Shown in pieces: positions 1-9,811 of a stretch of DNA of 64,000 nt. The stretch is from assembly GCA_905221095.1 (NCBI GenBank), contig CAJNBV010000007.1, forward strand, positions 69,015 through 133,014, given 5' to 3'. Position numbers and translations under genes: made by a program. How positions within the stretch are numbered: the stretch's first letter is position 1; each line of letters opens with the position of its first letter. A model generated the notes under the pieces. That model ran no database searches, had not been told where the DNA came from, and saw only the letters and a program-made list of their open reading frames with translations. The stretch comes from a bacterium (GTDB taxonomy: Bacteria; Bacillota; Bacilli; Lactobacillales; Streptococcaceae).

Positions 1-537
1 ACCAGTCGCGAAATCTGCCCCACTTGCCACAAAGCGGTGTTGCTGGTCTTCAACTGAACGGGCACCAACCGCCATGTAAGAAATCAAATCATCTACAAGC
101 GGAAGATTTTCAGGATAAAGCATTTCATCAGCTGTTGTCATGCCTGTTTCTGTGATAACACGATAGTGAAGATGGCGAACAGCTTTGATTCCGTTGATGA
201 GGCTTGGAGCTTCTGTCGCATTAGGTTGGTGAATCAAGCCCTTGTATCCATCTCCGTTGGTACGGGGTTTGGCAGTGTAAACACGCATAACCATAAAGAT
301 ACGGTCTGCTACTTCTTCTTGCAAAGTTGCCAAACGCTTAGCGTACTCAAGAACAGCTTCTTCATTATCAGATGAGCATGGTCCGATTACCAAGAGAATC
401 CGCTGGTCTTCTCCACGTATAATGGCTTCTAGCTCTTGATCGCGCTGTGATTTTCTCTCCAAAGCTTGGCCTTCTAGTTTTGATAAGGCACGAACTTCTT
501 CAATATTAATTTTAGGACTTTTTGCTGTAAATACCAT
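1..537 (-). CDS. 3-deoxy-7-phosphoheptulonate (DAHP) synthase, class I AroG type, N-terminal 179 residues
   Basis: Catalyses condensation of phosphoenolpyruvate and erythrose-4-phosphate, the first step of the shikimate pathway. The visible part starts MVFTAKSPKINIEE after an AAGGAGATGAGTT ribosome site and holds the family blocks LVIGPCSSDNEEAV (about 48-62), RVYTAKPRTNGDGYKG (about 84-100) and AVGARSVEDQQHR near residue 160. It is cut by the window edge; the family is usually about 340-350 residues, so roughly half is missing. It lies downstream of secA on the same strand with an 80-bp gap in which I see no strong terminator. Pneumococcal relatives carry two such paralogues in tandem; whether this is the first or second cannot be told here. 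Confidence 0.93.
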   Translation of the reverse strand, partial: MVFTAKSPKINIEEVRALSKLEGQALERKSQRDQELEAIIRGEDQRILLVIGPCSSDNEEAVLEYAKRLATLQEEVADRIFMVMRVYTAKPRTNGDGYKGLIHQPNATEAPSLINGIKAVRHLHYRVITETGMTTADEMLYPENLPLVDDLISYMAVGARSVEDQQHRFVASGADFATG

Positions 538-617
538 AACTCATCTCCTTATAAATCAAACGGATACCAAGTAAAAATTTACTTTTCACAAGGTATCCGC
601 CTCTAAACTATCTCATT

Positions 618-3131
618 TTATTGTCTTTTACCGTGACAGTTTTTAAACTTCTTACCAGAACCACATGGGCAAAGTTCATTCCGTCCAATCTGGCTCAAAT
701 CCAAATCTTCTGGCATATTTGCTTGGTGGGCAGCGATATTGCGAGTCGCTGTTGTACTGATATGGTGTTCTGCTTGTGGTCTTTCTTGTTCATGAATTTG
801 TGCTTTCATCATCAAACGTGTCACATCAAACTCAATCGAACCAATCATATCATTAAACATACGGAAACCTTCTGCCTGATACTCAACAACAGGGTTGTTC
901 TGAGCATAGCCACGAAGTCCAACCGCATTACGCAATTGATCAAGGGCATCGATATGATCTGTCCACTTGTTATCTACCACTCGTAGAATCAAAACTTTTT
1001 GGAATTCTTTAACTGCTTCTTCATCACGTAGTTTTGAAACCTGACTATCGTAAACTTGCAAGGCACGTTGGAAGAGTTCTTCCTTGATAGCCTTATCAGA
1101 CAAACCTGACAAGTCTTCGATTGAAATCGAATCTTCTGGAAGCAAGTTGTACTTAGCAAAGTTCAAAATTGCTTCTAGTTTTTCATCTTGTTTGGCACGC
1201 GCATGACCATCAACGACACGACCAATCGTACGTTTGATCATAGCCTGAATTTCAGGTGCCAAGTCACGGTCTGCAGTGATAACATCGTAACGTTGAGCGT
1301 AGATAATCTCACGTTGTTCACGCATGACATCATCGTATTGAAGGACTTGTTTACGGGTATCGTAGTTATTTCCTTCGACACGTTTTTGTGCTGCTTCAAC
1401 CTGACGCGTCAACATACGAGACTCAATCGCCTCTTCAGACATGTTCAAGCGTTCAAAGATTCCCTTCAAGCGTTCAGAACCAAAACGTTTCATCAAATCA
1501 TCTTCAAGAGATAGGTAAAATTGTGACTCACCTGGGTCTCCTTGACGACCTGAACGTCCACGAAGCTGGTTATCGATACGACGGCTTTCATGGCGTTCTG
1601 TACCAATCACACAAAGTCCACCCAATTCGCGAACCCCTTCACCAAGCTTGATGTCAGTACCACGACCGGCCATGTTAGTCGCAATGGTAACAGCACCACG
1701 TTGACCAGCATTCATGATGATTTGAGCTTCTTTATAGTGGTTTTTGGCATTCAAGACTTCGTGAGGAACACCAGCAGCGACCAATTTCTTAGAAATGTAA
1801 TCACTAGTTTCAACCGCTACTGTACCAACCAAGACAGGTTGACCCTTTTGGTAACGAGCCTTAACGTCTTCGACAACCGCTTTAAACTTAGCTTCAATGC
1901 TAGCAAAAAGCAAGTCTGGATGGTCAATACGTTGAACAGGACGGTTTGTTGGGATTGGAATAACACGAATGTTGTAAATTTCACGGAATTCTTCTTCCTC
2001 AGTCTTACCTGTACCCGTCATACCAGACAATTTCTTGTACATACGGAAGAGGTTTTGGTAAGTGATTGAGGCAGATGTCTTGGTCTCATCCTGAATTGGC
2101 ACACCTTCTTTGGCTTCAATAGCTTGGTGCAAGCCATCAGAATAACGACGACCTTCCATAGTACGACCTGTAAATTGGTCGACAATCAAGATTTCTTGCT
2201 CTTCGCTCACCACATAGTCAATATCGAGAAGCATGATGTAGTTGGCACGAAGGGCATTATCGATAAAGTGAGTCAAAGCCACGTTTTCGATGTCATAGAG
2301 ATTTTCAAGCTTGAAGTAGCTTTCAGCCTTGTCAATCCCTGAATCAGACAAACCGATAGTCTTAGACTGCACATCGATGATGTAGTCGTCTTTGTCCAAG
2401 GATTTTACATAGTGGTCTGCCATGTGGTAGAGCTGACTGGTTTCAACTGCATTAGCACCTGATACGATCAAAGGTGTACGGGCTTCGTCAATCAAGATAG
2501 AGTCAACCTCATCGACCAAGGCATAGTTGAGCGGACGTTGTACCATGTTTTCAGCACGGACGACCATGTTGTCACGAAGGTAGTCAAATCCGATTTCTGA
2601 GTTGGTTGAGTAAGTGATATCACACTCATAGGCTTCTTTTTTCTCCATTGGAGATTTGGCAGCCAAGTTAATCCCTACTGACAAACCAAGCCATGAGTAC
2701 AATTCACCCATCTCAGTCGCGTCACGCTCTGATAGGTATTCATTGACCGTAACTACGTGGACCCCTTTACCTGAAAGGGCATTGAGGTATACCGGCATGG
2801 TCGCAGTCAAGGTTTTCCCTTCCCCTGTACGCATTTCTGGCACGTCACCATGATGAAGAACGATTCCCCCCATGACCTGAACCTTATATGGGAAGAGTCC
2901 TAGGACACGTTTGGCACCTTCACGGACAACCGCAAATGCTTCATAAAGCAATGAATCCAGTGATTCTCCATTTTGATAACGTTCTTTAAATTCAACTGTT
3001 TTTGCTTTCAGTTGGTCGTCAGTCAAAGCAGCCATTTGGTCTTCGTATTTGAAAACCTTGTCAGCCATCTTTTCCAGACGACGGATTTCTCCTTTATCAT
3101 TTTCGATAATTGTTTTTAAAATATTAGCCAT
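618..3131 (-). CDS. secA: Preprotein translocase ATPase SecA
   Basis: Motor ATPase driving secretory proteins through SecYEG at the membrane. The 837-residue length is normal. Visible motifs: Walker A-like [11 protein letters not shown] near residue 100, the DEAD-type block [19 protein letters not shown] near 210, [13 protein letters not shown] near 490 and the [11 protein letters not shown] helicase block near 525. The C-terminus carries the SecB/phospholipid zinc tail [17 protein letters not shown]. It lies alone between an upstream membrane-protein gene and the downstream DAHP synthase, with its own good promoter at 3177-3205. This is the main housekeeping SecA, not the accessory SecA2 (shorter, lacking this tail). 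Confidence 0.98.
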   Translation of the reverse strand: MANILKTIIENDKGEIRRLEKMADKVFKYEDQMAALTDDQLKAKTVEFKERYQNGESLDSLLYEAFAVVREGAKRVLGLFPYKVQVMGGIVLHHGDVPEMRTGEGKTLTATMPVYLNALSGKGVHVVTVNEYLSERDATEMGELYSWLGLSVGINLAAKSPMEKKEAYECDITYSTNSEIGFDYLRDNMVVRAENMVQRPLNYALVDEVDSILIDEARTPLIVSGANAVETSQLYHMADHYVKSLDKDDYIIDVQSKTIGLSDSGIDKAESYFKLENLYDIENVALTHFIDNALRANYIMLLDIDYVVSEEQEILIVDQFTGRTMEGRRYSDGLHQAIEAKEGVPIQDETKTSASITYQNLFRMYKKLSGMTGTGKTEEEEFREIYNIRVIPIPTNRPVQRIDHPDLLFASIEAKFKAVVEDVKARYQKGQPVLVGTVAVETSDYISKKLVAAGVPHEVLNAKNHYKEAQIIMNAGQRGAVTIATNMAGRGTDIKLGEGVRELGGLCVIGTERHESRRIDNQLRGRSGRQGDPGESQFYLSLEDDLMKRFGSERLKGIFERLNMSEEAIESRMLTRQVEAAQKRVEGNNYDTRKQVLQYDDVMREQREIIYAQRYDVITADRDLAPEIQAMIKRTIGRVVDGHARAKQDEKLEAILNFAKYNLLPEDSISIEDLSGLSDKAIKEELFQRALQVYDSQVSKLRDEEAVKEFQKVLILRVVDNKWTDHIDALDQLRNAVGLRGYAQNNPVVEYQAEGFRMFNDMIGSIEFDVTRLMMKAQIHEQERPQAEHHISTTATRNIAAHQANMPEDLDLSQIGRNELCPCGSGKKFKNCHGKRQ

Positions 3132-3176
3132 GTTTTTCCTTACTTTAAATTCCGAATATTTTAGAATGTTCTTTTA

Positions 3177-3205
3177 ATTTTAGCACAATTACTGATTATT
3201 TTCAA
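3177..3205 (-). promoter_or_regulatory. secA promoter
   Basis: On the minus strand TTGAAA, a 17-nt spacer and TAAAAT, with an extended -10 TGC directly before the -10. It lies about 45 nt upstream of the secA start codon. Confidence 0.75.
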
Positions 3206-3229
3206 GGAAGAATCCCTATTTTGAAAAGG

Positions 3230-3264
3230 AAAAAGAGGCTAGTTTCCAAGCTAACCTCTCTGAC
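3230..3264 (-). terminator. Rho-independent terminator after the small membrane-protein genes
   Basis: Minus-strand hairpin with arms AGAGGTTAG and CTAGCCTCT followed by TTTTT, just past the stop of the gene ending at 3277. It separates that unit from the secA promoter. Confidence 0.75.
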
Positions 3265-3276
3265 TTTTATGATACT

Positions 3277-3564
3277 TTAATTGCCAAAAATCGGCAAAAT
3301 CGCAAATAGGATAAATAGATTAATCCAAAGAGAAAAACAGCAGATCAATCCAAAAACAAAAAGACTGACTTTCTTGGACAGCAAGGCCATCAAAATAGAC
3401 AGAATACCAAAAACTAGCAAGACTTTCTGTATGCTTAAGAGGTCAATCTTTCCCCCCAGAATCGGACTGCCCCAAGGAAGAAAGAAGAAAGCAATCCAGA
3501 TCAACAGAACCAAACCAATATAGACCTTAGAATAGCGTGTAATAAATGATTTTAGATGTGCCAA
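3277..3564 (-). CDS. Small integral membrane protein, unknown function (TTG start)
   Basis: A 95-residue protein with three clear hydrophobic segments (about 14-31, 42-60 and 67-93), the first after a short positively charged N-terminus, so probably three membrane spans. The start codon is TTG: a GGAGGT ribosome site sits 6 nt upstream and no ATG fits. It is followed by an intrinsic terminator and preceded by another small membrane-protein gene only 32 bp away, so the two are probably co-transcribed. I do not recognise a family beyond a generic streptococcal membrane protein. Confidence 0.7.
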   Translation of the reverse strand: MAHLKSFITRYSKVYIGLVLLIWIAFFFLPWGSPILGGKIDLLSIQKVLLVFGILSILMALLSKKVSLFVFGLICCFSLWINLFILFAILPIFGN

Positions 3565-3596
3565 AAGCTACCTCCTATCAATAAAAACCATATAAA

Positions 3597-3932
3597 TCAA
3601 TGTCTTCCGCCCTTAGACTTTCCTAACTCCTTTCTTAGTCTAAGCATTTTTTTGAAACAGAAATAAGTTAACCTATTCAGACCAATAGCTAGCAGAATAA
3701 AAAGAAACCAAATGCCCCATAACTTGATATCTGTCAAATTTCTCAAGACGATATTGAAAAACAGAACTGAAATAACTGTCCAAGCAAGGCTAAAAAGAGC
3801 ATAGAGGGGGATGTAAAACCAGTAAAAATAGTAAAAAATTGGGAAAAATTTACTATCTCTATTGTCCTTTTCAATCCAGCTGAAAAAGTAAAACCAGGGA
3901 AATAAGATTATCAATTTAAACAAATGTTTCAT
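3597..3932 (-). CDS. Small membrane protein, unknown function
   Basis: A 111-residue protein beginning MKHLFKLIILFPWFYFF, with about four hydrophobic segments rich in Phe, Tyr and Trp and a basic C-terminus (KELGKSKGGRH). An ATG 6 nt further upstream abuts the GAGGGGG ribosome site with no spacing, so the ATG at 3932 is the better start. It precedes the TTG-start membrane gene by 32 bp. No catalytic motif or family was recognised. Confidence 0.65.
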   Translation of the reverse strand: MKHLFKLIILFPWFYFFSWIEKDNRDSKFFPIFYYFYWFYIPLYALFSLAWTVISVLFFNIVLRNLTDIKLWGIWFLFILLAIGLNRLTYFCFKKMLRLRKELGKSKGGRH

Positions 3933-3980
3933 CACCATCCCCCTCTACTTGATAGCGTTTTCTATTATTTTATTATATCA

Positions 3981-4008
3981 AAAAAATCTGGAAATGTCAT
4001 TCCAGATT
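3981..4008 (-). terminator. Terminator of the nrdR-dnaB-dnaI-nitroreductase-der operon
   Basis: Minus-strand hairpin AATCTGGAA / TTCCAGATT followed by a run of seven T, 9 bp after the der stop codon. Confidence 0.85.
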
Positions 4009-4016
4009 CTGCTTTG

Positions 4017-5327
4017 TTATTTGCGTTTTCTTGCGATGAGATGGATTGGAGTTCCCTCAAAGACAAAGGCCTTGCGGATTTGATTTTCCAAGAAACGCAG
4101 GTAAGAAAAGTGCATGAGTTCTTCTTCGTTGACAAAGATAACAAAGGTTGGTGGTTTGGTTGCCACTTGGCTCGCATAGAAAATCTTGAGACGTTTTCCT
4201 TTGTCTGTCGGTGTTGGATTGATGGCAATGGCATCCATAATCACATCGTTCAAGACAGCTGATGGAATACGTGTATTTTGACTTTCACTGATTTGCTTGA
4301 TCATCTCAGGAAGTTTGTGAAGACGTTGCTTGGTCAAGGCTGATACAAAGATAATCGGTGCGTAAGGCAAGTATTGGAACTGCTCACGGATATCTTCTTC
4401 CCAGTTTTTCATAGTGTGGTTGTCTTTTTCAAGCGTATCCCACTTGTTGACCACGATAATCATCCCTTTACCAGCTTCATGGGCAAATCCTGCGATACGC
4501 TTATCGTATTCACGAATGCCTTCTTCCGCATTGATGACCATCAAGACCACATCTGAGCGGTCAATAGCACGCATGGCGCGCATAACGGAGTATTTCTCAG
4601 TATTTTCATAGACCTTACCAGACTTACGCATACCAGCTGTATCAATCATGGTAAACTCTTGACCATCTGTATCTGTAAAGTGGGTATCAATGGCGTCACG
4701 CGTTGTTCCAGCAACTGGACTGGCAATGACACGGTCTTCTCCCAAGATAGCATTGATCAAGCTTGATTTTCCAACGTTTGGACGACCAATCAAGCTAAAC
4801 TTGATCACATCTGGATTTTCTTCTTCATATTCATTTGGAAGATTTTCTACGATTGCGTCTAGCACATCCCCTGTACCGATACCATGGACAGATGAGATTG
4901 GCAGTGGTTCACCCAAACCGAGAGCATAGAAATCATAGATATCATTTCGCATCTCAGGGTTGTCCACCTTGTTAACTGCGAGGATAACTGGTTTGTGGGT
5001 CTTATAAAGCTTACGGGCTACGTATTCGTCCGCATCGGTAATTCCTTCCTTACCAGACACGACAAAAACGATAACATCAGCTTCTTCCATAGCAATTTCT
5101 GCCTGGTGCTTGATTTGTTCCATGAAAGGAGCATCGACATCATCGATTCCTCCTGTATCAATCATGCTAAACGAACGATTGAGCCACTCACCCGTCGCAT
5201 AGATACGGTCACGTGTCACTCCTTCGACATCTTCTACAATGGAGATTCGCTCACCAGCGATCCGATTAAATAGGGTTGATTTCCCAACATTGGGACGTCC
5301 TACAATGGCAATAGTTGGTAGGGCCAT
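4017..5327 (-). CDS. der: Ribosome biogenesis GTPase Der (EngA)
   Basis: Essential double-GTPase that acts in 50S ribosomal subunit assembly. The 436-residue length is typical. Two G domains are visible: GRPNVGKS at about 10-17 with DTGG and NKVD, and a second GRPNVGKS near 182 with DTAGM and NKWD, followed by the KH-like C-terminal domain ([23 protein letters not shown]). It is the last gene of a five-gene minus-strand run with dnaI, dnaB and nrdR, 13 bp after the nitroreductase gene, and ends at a strong terminator. Confidence 0.98.
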   Translation of the reverse strand: MALPTIAIVGRPNVGKSTLFNRIAGERISIVEDVEGVTRDRIYATGEWLNRSFSMIDTGGIDDVDAPFMEQIKHQAEIAMEEADVIVFVVSGKEGITDADEYVARKLYKTHKPVILAVNKVDNPEMRNDIYDFYALGLGEPLPISSVHGIGTGDVLDAIVENLPNEYEEENPDVIKFSLIGRPNVGKSSLINAILGEDRVIASPVAGTTRDAIDTHFTDTDGQEFTMIDTAGMRKSGKVYENTEKYSVMRAMRAIDRSDVVLMVINAEEGIREYDKRIAGFAHEAGKGMIIVVNKWDTLEKDNHTMKNWEEDIREQFQYLPYAPIIFVSALTKQRLHKLPEMIKQISESQNTRIPSAVLNDVIMDAIAINPTPTDKGKRLKIFYASQVATKPPTFVIFVNEEELMHFSYLRFLENQIRKAFVFEGTPIHLIARKRK

Positions 5328-5340
5328 AATTTCTCACTTT

Positions 5341-6054
5341 CTACAATAACTTCTTCTGTTCAAGATTTTTTCTAGTTGAGCTTGGTTCTGCTTGACCAAA
5401 CTGTTCTGCTAGACGCTGACTCCAGCTTGTGGTCGCACGCGCCCCAGCATAGTCAGCCTGTACACGGTCATAAGACTCAATCGCATCAACTGTCTGTTCC
5501 TGATATTCTTCCTCAAATACCACCTGATTCAATGGCAAGCGAGGTTTGACTTCATGTTCTTCATTTGGAAGACCTAGTGCCATCCCAAAAACTGGATAAG
5601 TGTAGTCAGGCAGGTTAAAGAGTTCTGCCACTTCTTCTGACTTGTAACGCACCAAGCCAATGATGACACCGCCATAGCCCAAACTTTCAGCCGCCAGCAG
5701 GGCATTTTGACCAGCAAGAGCCGCATCGACCGAACTAATCAAGAGACTTTCTACACCTTGAGGTTGGAAGGTGTCGGTATGAAGCTGAGCTCCCTTTTCT
5801 GCTCGGTTCAAATCTCCAACAAAGAGAAGGAAAACAGCAGACTGGCGAATGGCTTCTTGAGGCACCAACTCATACAAGGCATCTTTCTTTTCTTGACTTC
5901 GTACCACAATCACAGAGTAGGATTGAAAATTCTTCCAAGACGAGGCCATTTGGGCTGCTGTCAAGATTTCCGTCAAATCTTCCTGAGGAAGGGCTTGCTC
6001 CTTAAATCTTCGAACAGACTTATGAGCTTTCATCAGTTTAATCGTTTCTGTCAT
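5341..6054 (-). CDS. NADPH-dependent nitroreductase-family oxidoreductase
   Basis: FMN-dependent oxidoreductase of the nitroreductase superfamily; 237 residues. The N-terminus KAHKSVRRFKEQALP is the FMN-binding RR(S/K)xRxF block, AQMASSWKNFQSYSVIVV is the next conserved helix, and GYGGVIIGLVRYKSEEVAELFNLPDYTYPVFGMALGLP is the characteristic region before the dimer arm. The start codon overlaps the dnaI stop by 4 nt (ATGA), so it is translationally coupled. The natural substrate cannot be read from sequence; relatives reduce flavins, quinones and nitro-aromatics. Confidence 0.88.
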   Translation of the reverse strand: MTETIKLMKAHKSVRRFKEQALPQEDLTEILTAAQMASSWKNFQSYSVIVVRSQEKKDALYELVPQEAIRQSAVFLLFVGDLNRAEKGAQLHTDTFQPQGVESLLISSVDAALAGQNALLAAESLGYGGVIIGLVRYKSEEVAELFNLPDYTYPVFGMALGLPNEEHEVKPRLPLNQVVFEEEYQEQTVDAIESYDRVQADYAGARATTSWSQRLAEQFGQAEPSSTRKNLEQKKLL

Positions 6055-6947
6055 CGACGGTTTACTCCTTCTAAACGAGTCTCCTCAGCCAAATAACGAA
6101 TGCGTTCCATGACCCGTCTGGCTTCCCAGGTTTCGTCATTTCCATGCTTCCCTTTAGCGAAATGCAGCTCCAAGTCTTCAAAGTTGAAGTTGGAAGTGAA
6201 AAAGGTCGGTAAATTTTCCTGCATCCGATATTGGAGAATGACTTGTAGGATTTCATCCCGCACCCAAGCTGTTGATTGCTCGGCACCAATATCATCTAAA
6301 ATCAGGACTTCAGAAATCTTAATCTCATCCACCAAGGTCTTAACATTGCCATCACCGATAGCATTTTTGACATCAATGACAAAGCTAGGATAGTGGAGGA
6401 GAGTGGATGAAACACCACGTTTTTCTGATAAATCATGGGCTAAAGCAGCCACCATGAAACTTTTACCCACACCAAAGTCTCCATACAAGTAAAGACCTTT
6501 TCGAATAGCTGGATATTGCTCCACGAAGGCTAATAGTTTTTCAAAAACTGGCAAGCGCCCCAAATCATCCAAATCAACTTGCGCCAAACTAGCTTTCTTG
6601 AGACTAGCTGGCAGATTGATTAACTTGAGACGATTCTTAATAGCCGCTTCTTTTTCCGCTGCGATTAGTTCAGGAGTTTCTTCATAAGAAACATCCGCAT
6701 AGCCGTGGTTCATGACCAAAATAGGCTTGTAGCCTTTAGCAATATAATCCATATCCCCACGGAGAAACTTGTCTCGCTCGGTGATGTACTGATTAAACTT
6801 GGAGATACTGCGATTTAATTCCTCTGGAGTCAAGGATTCTTGCTGGATAAAGGCCGCAACATCAGGATCCTTCATGATTTTCTGGACCAAATCTTGATAA
6901 TGAAAACGGCTAGGTTGACGTTTGAGTACGTCTCCGACACTTTCCAT
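6051..6947 (-). CDS. dnaI: Primosomal protein DnaI (helicase loader)
   Basis: AAA+ ATPase that loads the replicative helicase DnaC at the origin and restart forks in Firmicutes. The 298-residue length is usual. It has the N-terminal helicase-binding region (MESVGDVLKRQPSRF...), Walker A LYGDFGVGKSF near 155, Walker B VLILDDIGAE near 217 and the sensor block FFTSNFNF. It follows dnaB directly, with no gap. This dnaB-dnaI pairing is the normal Firmicute arrangement. Confidence 0.95.
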   Translation of the reverse strand: MESVGDVLKRQPSRFHYQDLVQKIMKDPDVAAFIQQESLTPEELNRSISKFNQYITERDKFLRGDMDYIAKGYKPILVMNHGYADVSYEETPELIAAEKEAAIKNRLKLINLPASLKKASLAQVDLDDLGRLPVFEKLLAFVEQYPAIRKGLYLYGDFGVGKSFMVAALAHDLSEKRGVSSTLLHYPSFVIDVKNAIGDGNVKTLVDEIKISEVLILDDIGAEQSTAWVRDEILQVILQYRMQENLPTFFTSNFNFEDLELHFAKGKHGNDETWEARRVMERIRYLAEETRLEGVNRR

Positions 6948-8117
6948 CTAATCTCCTCCTTTTTCTAATCGAGCTAATAGTTCTTGTTTCTTACGTTCTA
7001 GTTCCAGACGAGTTTCCTCGCTGGTTTCATTTTTATAATCTGGATTGCTCCATTTGGGTACATTGGACTTAGCAGGACCGGGTTTACTAGTCTTTTGAGT
7101 CTGACTCTTCTGCCCACGCTCACGGATGCGTAAGACCGCCTCTTCTGCCGAATGAATCTTTTGATAGGCATAGTCATTAGCCACTTTCATAGCATATTTC
7201 TCATTGATATTTGCCGAATCCACTTTATTAAAGGTCAACAAGAGAATAATATTGATGACTTCGTCCAGCAAGCCCAAGCCAGCCATCTGTTTCAAGAGTT
7301 CTCTTTCTGTTTGGGTAATGGTTCCCTTGCGTGTTTGCTTGATTTCTACCAAGAACTGCAGGGCAGTTTTACTTTTGGCTTCTTTGATAATGGTTGCTTC
7401 CTTAGGACTAAAGTCAGAGGAAACCGGTTTTTGAGCAATTTTTTCCCGCATGCGTTTGGTTGAAATAACCTGGGAAACAGCTGTTGACTTAGCCAATTGA
7501 TAGGTCTCAAACCAAGTCCATTTCTTTTCCTCCGCAATGGCAAAGAGGTTTAAGACATCGGACTGCTCATCCGCAAAGCGAAGCCCATCTCGAGCCATAA
7601 GATGACGAAAATGGTCCAAGTCAAAATCGTTGGCCACTTTTTTCTTAAGACTAAGGTCTTCTTGACTTCCTAGTTCTGCCAAATCTGGAAAGACTTGATT
7701 GAGTGAGACAGGTATTTCTTCTCCCTCAGCACTTTCAACTTTCAAATCCTCCACAGCTGCATCGCCAATCTTTTTCTCCAAAAGTCTGCGATAAACAGGA
7801 TGCTCCAAGAAGTCCTGACTCGAAAGTGGAGTATGGAGGGCTAGCTGGTAAACATCCCCTTTTTGATAGAGGGTCAAGAGATTGAAAGCAGATAGGATTT
7901 TAAAGGATTTTAAAAGTCTGTCCATCCCAAAGTTGAGATGATTAAGAATGCTTGAAAAAAGATATTCCTTTCTACCATTATCCCAAAAACTAATGGTATA
8001 AAGATAAAGGCTCAGCGCCTCCTGACCGATAATCGGGAGGTAGCACTGTACCAGAGATGAGGTATCTTGCGACACCCGATTATTCTTTAGATAAGAAAAA
8101 CGGTCAATTGGCTTCAT
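6948..8117 (-). CDS. dnaB: Replication initiation and membrane attachment protein DnaB (Firmicute type)
   Basis: Primosome protein that works with DnaD and DnaI in helicase loading; it is not the E. coli DnaB helicase. The 389-residue protein starts MKPIDRFSYLKNNRVSQDTSSLVQ, has a winged-helix N-terminal half (YLPIIGQEALSLYLYTISFW) and a DnaB_2-like helical region (about 200-330) with YQKIHSAEEAVLRIRERG, then a charged tail. It is packed between nrdR and dnaI with 0-bp gaps. Confidence 0.93.
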   Translation of the reverse strand: MKPIDRFSYLKNNRVSQDTSSLVQCYLPIIGQEALSLYLYTISFWDNGRKEYLFSSILNHLNFGMDRLLKSFKILSAFNLLTLYQKGDVYQLALHTPLSSQDFLEHPVYRRLLEKKIGDAAVEDLKVESAEGEEIPVSLNQVFPDLAELGSQEDLSLKKKVANDFDLDHFRHLMARDGLRFADEQSDVLNLFAIAEEKKWTWFETYQLAKSTAVSQVISTKRMREKIAQKPVSSDFSPKEATIIKEAKSKTALQFLVEIKQTRKGTITQTERELLKQMAGLGLLDEVINIILLLTFNKVDSANINEKYAMKVANDYAYQKIHSAEEAVLRIRERGQKSQTQKTSKPGPAKSNVPKWSNPDYKNETSEETRLELERKKQELLARLEKGGD

Positions 8118-8591
8118 TTATCTTTCCTTTTTCTTTTTAGAGGACTGGGTGATTTGTTGGAGCAGGCTCTCTAACTCACTCACATCCTTAAAACTACGAT
8201 AGACACTGGCAAAACGCACATAGGTAATCTCGTCCAGTTCAGCCAACTCCTCCATGACGAGTGAACCAATGTCCTCACTTTGAATTTCATTTTCATTTCG
8301 ACCACGGAGTTTCTGTTCGATACGATTGACTACCATGTTGATTTCATCACTTGACACAGGACGTTTCTGGGCTGAGCGGATAATCCCATTAAAGATTTTA
8401 TCTCTGGAGAATTGTTCCCGTGTGCCATCTTTTTTAACAACCACTAAGGTTCTTTCTTCTACTCGTTCGTAGGTTGTAAAACGGTGCTGGCATTCGTCGC
8501 ACTCACGTCTTCTACGAATAGTGTTCCCTTCTTCTGCTTGGCGACTATCGATAACACTTGACTTGGTAGCCCCACATTTTGGACAACGCAT
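8118..8591 (-). CDS. nrdR: Ribonucleotide reductase transcriptional repressor NrdR
   Basis: Zinc-ribbon/ATP-cone repressor of ribonucleotide reductase genes. The 157-residue protein starts [18 protein letters not shown]; an in-frame upstream ATG would add 20 residues, but the AAGGAGG site lies 5 nt before the chosen ATG and the family starts here. Zinc ligands are CPKC and CDEC ([13 protein letters not shown]); the ATP-cone follows ([17 protein letters not shown]). First gene of the nrdR-dnaB-dnaI-nitroreductase-der run. Confidence 0.97.
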
Positions 8592-8664
8592 CCTTTCCCT
8601 CCTTATCGTTTTCTTTTCATTATACCATTTTTTAAGCGATTCCCAAAACAATTCTTCTTTTTGC

Positions 8665-8693
8665 TTGACAAGTTTTTTGTTTTGTTGTATTAT
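8665..8693 (+). promoter_or_regulatory. Promoter of the GntR-ABC operon
   Basis: TTGACA, 17-nt spacer, TATTAT, 37 nt before the GntR start and divergent from nrdR. GntR-family self-regulation through this region is likely but no clear palindrome was picked out. Confidence 0.75.
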
Positions 8694-8730
8694 TTAATTA
8701 AGACAAAGAGATAAAAGAAAGGAGACCAAG

Positions 8731-9096
8731 ATGTCCTGGACATTTGACAACAAAAAACCCATCTATTTACAGATTATGGAGAAAATCAAGCTTCAGATTG
8801 TTTCCCATACGCTGGAACCCAATCAACAACTTCCAACCGTGAGGGAGCTTGCGAGCGAGGCTGGTGTCAATCCCAACACCATCCAAAGAGCCTTGTCAGA
8901 CCTCGAACGAGAAGGATTTGTTTACAGCAAGCGAACAACTGGACGATTTGTGACTGAAGATAAGGAACTGATCGCCCAATCTCGCAAACAACTATCAGAA
9001 GAACAATTGGAACACTTCGTTTCCTCCATGACCCATTTTGGCTATGAAAAAGAAGAACTACCAGGCGTAGTCGGCGATTATATTAAAGGAGTTTAA
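8731..9096 (+). CDS. GntR-family (YtrA subfamily) transcriptional regulator
   Basis: Small DNA-binding regulator, 121 residues. The winged helix covers about residues 10-75 (PIYLQIMEKIKLQIVSH, then QQLPTVRELASEAGVNPNTIQRALSDLEREGFVYSKRTTGRFV); only a short helical tail follows, as in the YtrA group that regulates adjacent ABC transporters. It is the first gene of a three-gene operon, 4 bp ahead of the ATPase gene, so it most likely represses its own operon until an envelope signal is sensed. The signal is unknown. Confidence 0.9.
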   Translation: MSWTFDNKKPIYLQIMEKIKLQIVSHTLEPNQQLPTVRELASEAGVNPNTIQRALSDLEREGFVYSKRTTGRFVTEDKELIAQSRKQLSEEQLEHFVSSMTHFGYEKEELPGVVGDYIKGV

Positions 9097-9100
9097 GCCT

Positions 9101-9796
9101 ATGTCATTACTAGCATTTGAAAATGTATCCAAATCTTATGGAGCAACCCCAGCCCTTGAAAATGTTTCTCTTGACATCCCAGCTGGAAAAATTGTTGGTC
9201 TCCTTGGACCAAACGGCTCAGGGAAAACAACCCTGATTAAACTAATCAATGGCCTCTTGCAACCAGACCAAGGACGTGTTCTCATCAACGACATGGACCC
9301 AAGCCCAGCAACCAAGGCTATCGTAGCTTATTTGCCGGATACAACCTATCTCAATGAACAAATGAAGGTCAAAGAAGCCCTAACCTACTTCAAAACTTTC
9401 TATAAAGATTTCAATCTGGAACGCGCCCACCATCTACTTGCAGACCTTGGCATTGATGAAAATAGTCGTCTCAAGAAACTATCAAAAGGGAACAAGGAAA
9501 AGGTCCAACTGATTTTGGTTATGAGCCGCGATGCCCGCCTCTACGTTCTGGACGAACCCATTGGTGGGGTGGATCCAGCAGCTCGTGATTATATCCTCAA
9601 TACCATTATCAACAACTACTCCCCAACTTCTACCGTTTTGATTTCTACCCACTTGATTTCTGATATCGAGCCAATCTTGGATGAAATTGTCTTCCTCAAA
9701 GACGGAAAAGTCGTTCGTCAAGGAAACGTAGATGATATTCGCTATGAGTCTGGTGAATCCATCGACCAGCTCTTCCGTCAGGAATTTAAGGCCTAA
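9101..9796 (+). CDS. ABC transporter ATP-binding protein
   Basis: Nucleotide-binding subunit, 231 residues. Walker A LLGPNGSGKTT (about 34-44), an unusual signature LSKGNKEKVQL in place of LSGGQ, Walker B LYVLDEPIGGVDP and the H-loop ISTHLISDIEP. It sits between the GntR regulator and a six-span permease and is probably an exporter of the YtrB/antibiotic-peptide type. The LSKGN signature is common in this subfamily. Confidence 0.9.
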   Translation: MSLLAFENVSKSYGATPALENVSLDIPAGKIVGLLGPNGSGKTTLIKLINGLLQPDQGRVLINDMDPSPATKAIVAYLPDTTYLNEQMKVKEALTYFKTFYKDFNLERAHHLLADLGIDENSRLKKLSKGNKEKVQLILVMSRDARLYVLDEPIGGVDPAARDYILNTIINNYSPTSTVLISTHLISDIEPILDEIVFLKDGKVVRQGNVDDIRYESGESIDQLFRQEFKA

Positions 9797-9811
9797 GCAA
9801 AGGAGATTATT

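Noticed and set aside
1188..2342. Several plus-strand ORFs inside secA
   Set aside because: Antisense frames of a conserved gene, with no start signals or family features; the same applies to antisense ORFs over der, pepF, trpB, galK and the ABC exporter.
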